Source of the DNA: Deltaproteobacteria bacterium
GTDB taxonomy: Bacteria; Myxococcota_A; Polyangia; Polyangiales; Ga0077539
NCBI GenBank assembly: GCA_016704445.1
Contig: JADJAE010000061.1
Coordinates: 3,838 to 67,837 of the forward strand
Direction: 5' to 3'
Length of the DNA stretch: 64,000 bases
In this document: positions 63,773 to 64,000 of the stretch, piece by piece
How the letters are laid out: each line of letters starts with the position of its first letter
Position numbering within the stretch: the stretch's first letter is position 1
Made by a program: the position numbers and the translations under genes
Notes under the pieces: generated by a model
Seen by the model: the letters and a program-made list of their open reading frames with translations, nothing else
The model's database searches: none
What the model was told of the DNA's origin: nothing

Positions 63773-64000
63773 TGCTGCGCGGACGATGGACGGGTTGGGC
63801 GCTGCTGGGCGCCCTGGCGCTGGGCGGCTGCGACCTGATCGAGGCGCCGCCGCCGCCGAGGTGCGTGGCGGTGGAGGGCGAGGCGACGGTTCCGGTGGCG
63901 CAGGTGTGCGCGAGGCTCGACGCGCTCAACTGCCGACTGCCGGACTGCGCCCAGGCCTACGCGAGCTACCAGTCGCGGGTGTCGCCCGCGGAGTTCAACC
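63772..64000 (+). CDS. Lipoprotein, partial at right edge
   Basis: The ATG at 63772 overlaps the previous stop (TGATG). The signal MLRGRWTGWALLGALALGGC has lipobox LGGC. A short Pro-rich segment and Cys-containing residues follow (PRCVAVEGEATVPVAQVCAR; LNCRLPDCAQ) up to the window edge. It is likely the partner of the upstream outer-membrane protein. Function unknown. Confidence 0.75.
   Translation, partial: MLRGRWTGWALLGALALGGCDLIEAPPPPRCVAVEGEATVPVAQVCARLDALNCRLPDCAQAYASYQSRVSPAEFN

Overview
The window is GC-rich bacterial DNA that looks like a myxobacterium (Myxococcota, Polyangia/Sandaracinus-like). The evidence is: many lipoproteins with Asp/Thr/Pro or Asp-Val-Pro stalks; three long Cys-rich repeat lipoproteins; a DUF2330 exported protein; MYXO-CTERM-like C-termini (Gly- or Cys-rich stretch, hydrophobic helix, run of Arg); a eukaryotic-type Ser/Thr kinase; and no recognisable phage or plasmid backbone. 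The genus is an inference.

Layout. 1-5.5 kb: a minus-strand type I restriction-modification operon in the order hsdR-hsdM-hsdS, with both junctions coupled by GTGA overlaps; hsdM carries a frameshift at its catalytic NPPF motif and hsdS runs off the left edge. 5.6-9 kb: an unknown 220-aa protein and a large dynamin-like GTPase. 9-24.2 kb: a surface-protein region with lipoproteins carrying beta-propeller, NHL, SH3b-NlpC/P60, fibrinogen-like and Cys-rich repeat modules, interrupted by soluble pyrophosphatase. 24.3-27.2 kb: an Upf1/DNA2-like SF1 helicase. 27.2-30 kb: a repeat-rich spacer and a small, less GC-rich cluster of unrecognised proteins, several starting with a shared YEILP motif. 30-35 kb: an unknown protein, a malonyl-CoA-synthetase-like ligase and membrane pyrophosphatase. 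35.3-38.8 kb: a DUF2330 protein and a secreted matrixin-like protease coupled to a small exported protein. 38.9-40.85 kb: nested palindromes and an IS4-family insertion sequence. 40.9-46.9 kb: rho, a Tat-exported PhoD-like phosphatase, a Ser/Thr kinase and adenosine deaminase, with a 53-nt poly-G run. 47-53.4 kb: a probable operon of a helical-repeat membrane protein, a divergent Hsp70 with about 290 extra N-terminal residues, and a GrpE-like coiled-coil partner. 53.4-55.9 kb: a small-protein/nucleotidyltransferase pair, a MOSC protein and a papain-like lipoprotein. 55.9-61.2 kb: five recognisable but heavily frameshifted genes (beta-helix protein, phosphodiesterase, membrane protein, SF2 helicase, aldo-keto reductase). 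61.2-64 kb: a sirtuin, an outer-membrane protein and the start of a lipoprotein.

Single-base frame breaks, often at short homopolymers, occur in many otherwise convincing genes. They become very dense from about 56.7 to 61.2 kb. I read most of them as sequence or assembly error rather than biological decay. The most interesting candidates for new biology are the TPR/Hsp70/GrpE-like operon, the YEILP-motif cluster and the composite palindromic element around the insertion sequence. I saw no rRNA, tRNA or CRISPR array.
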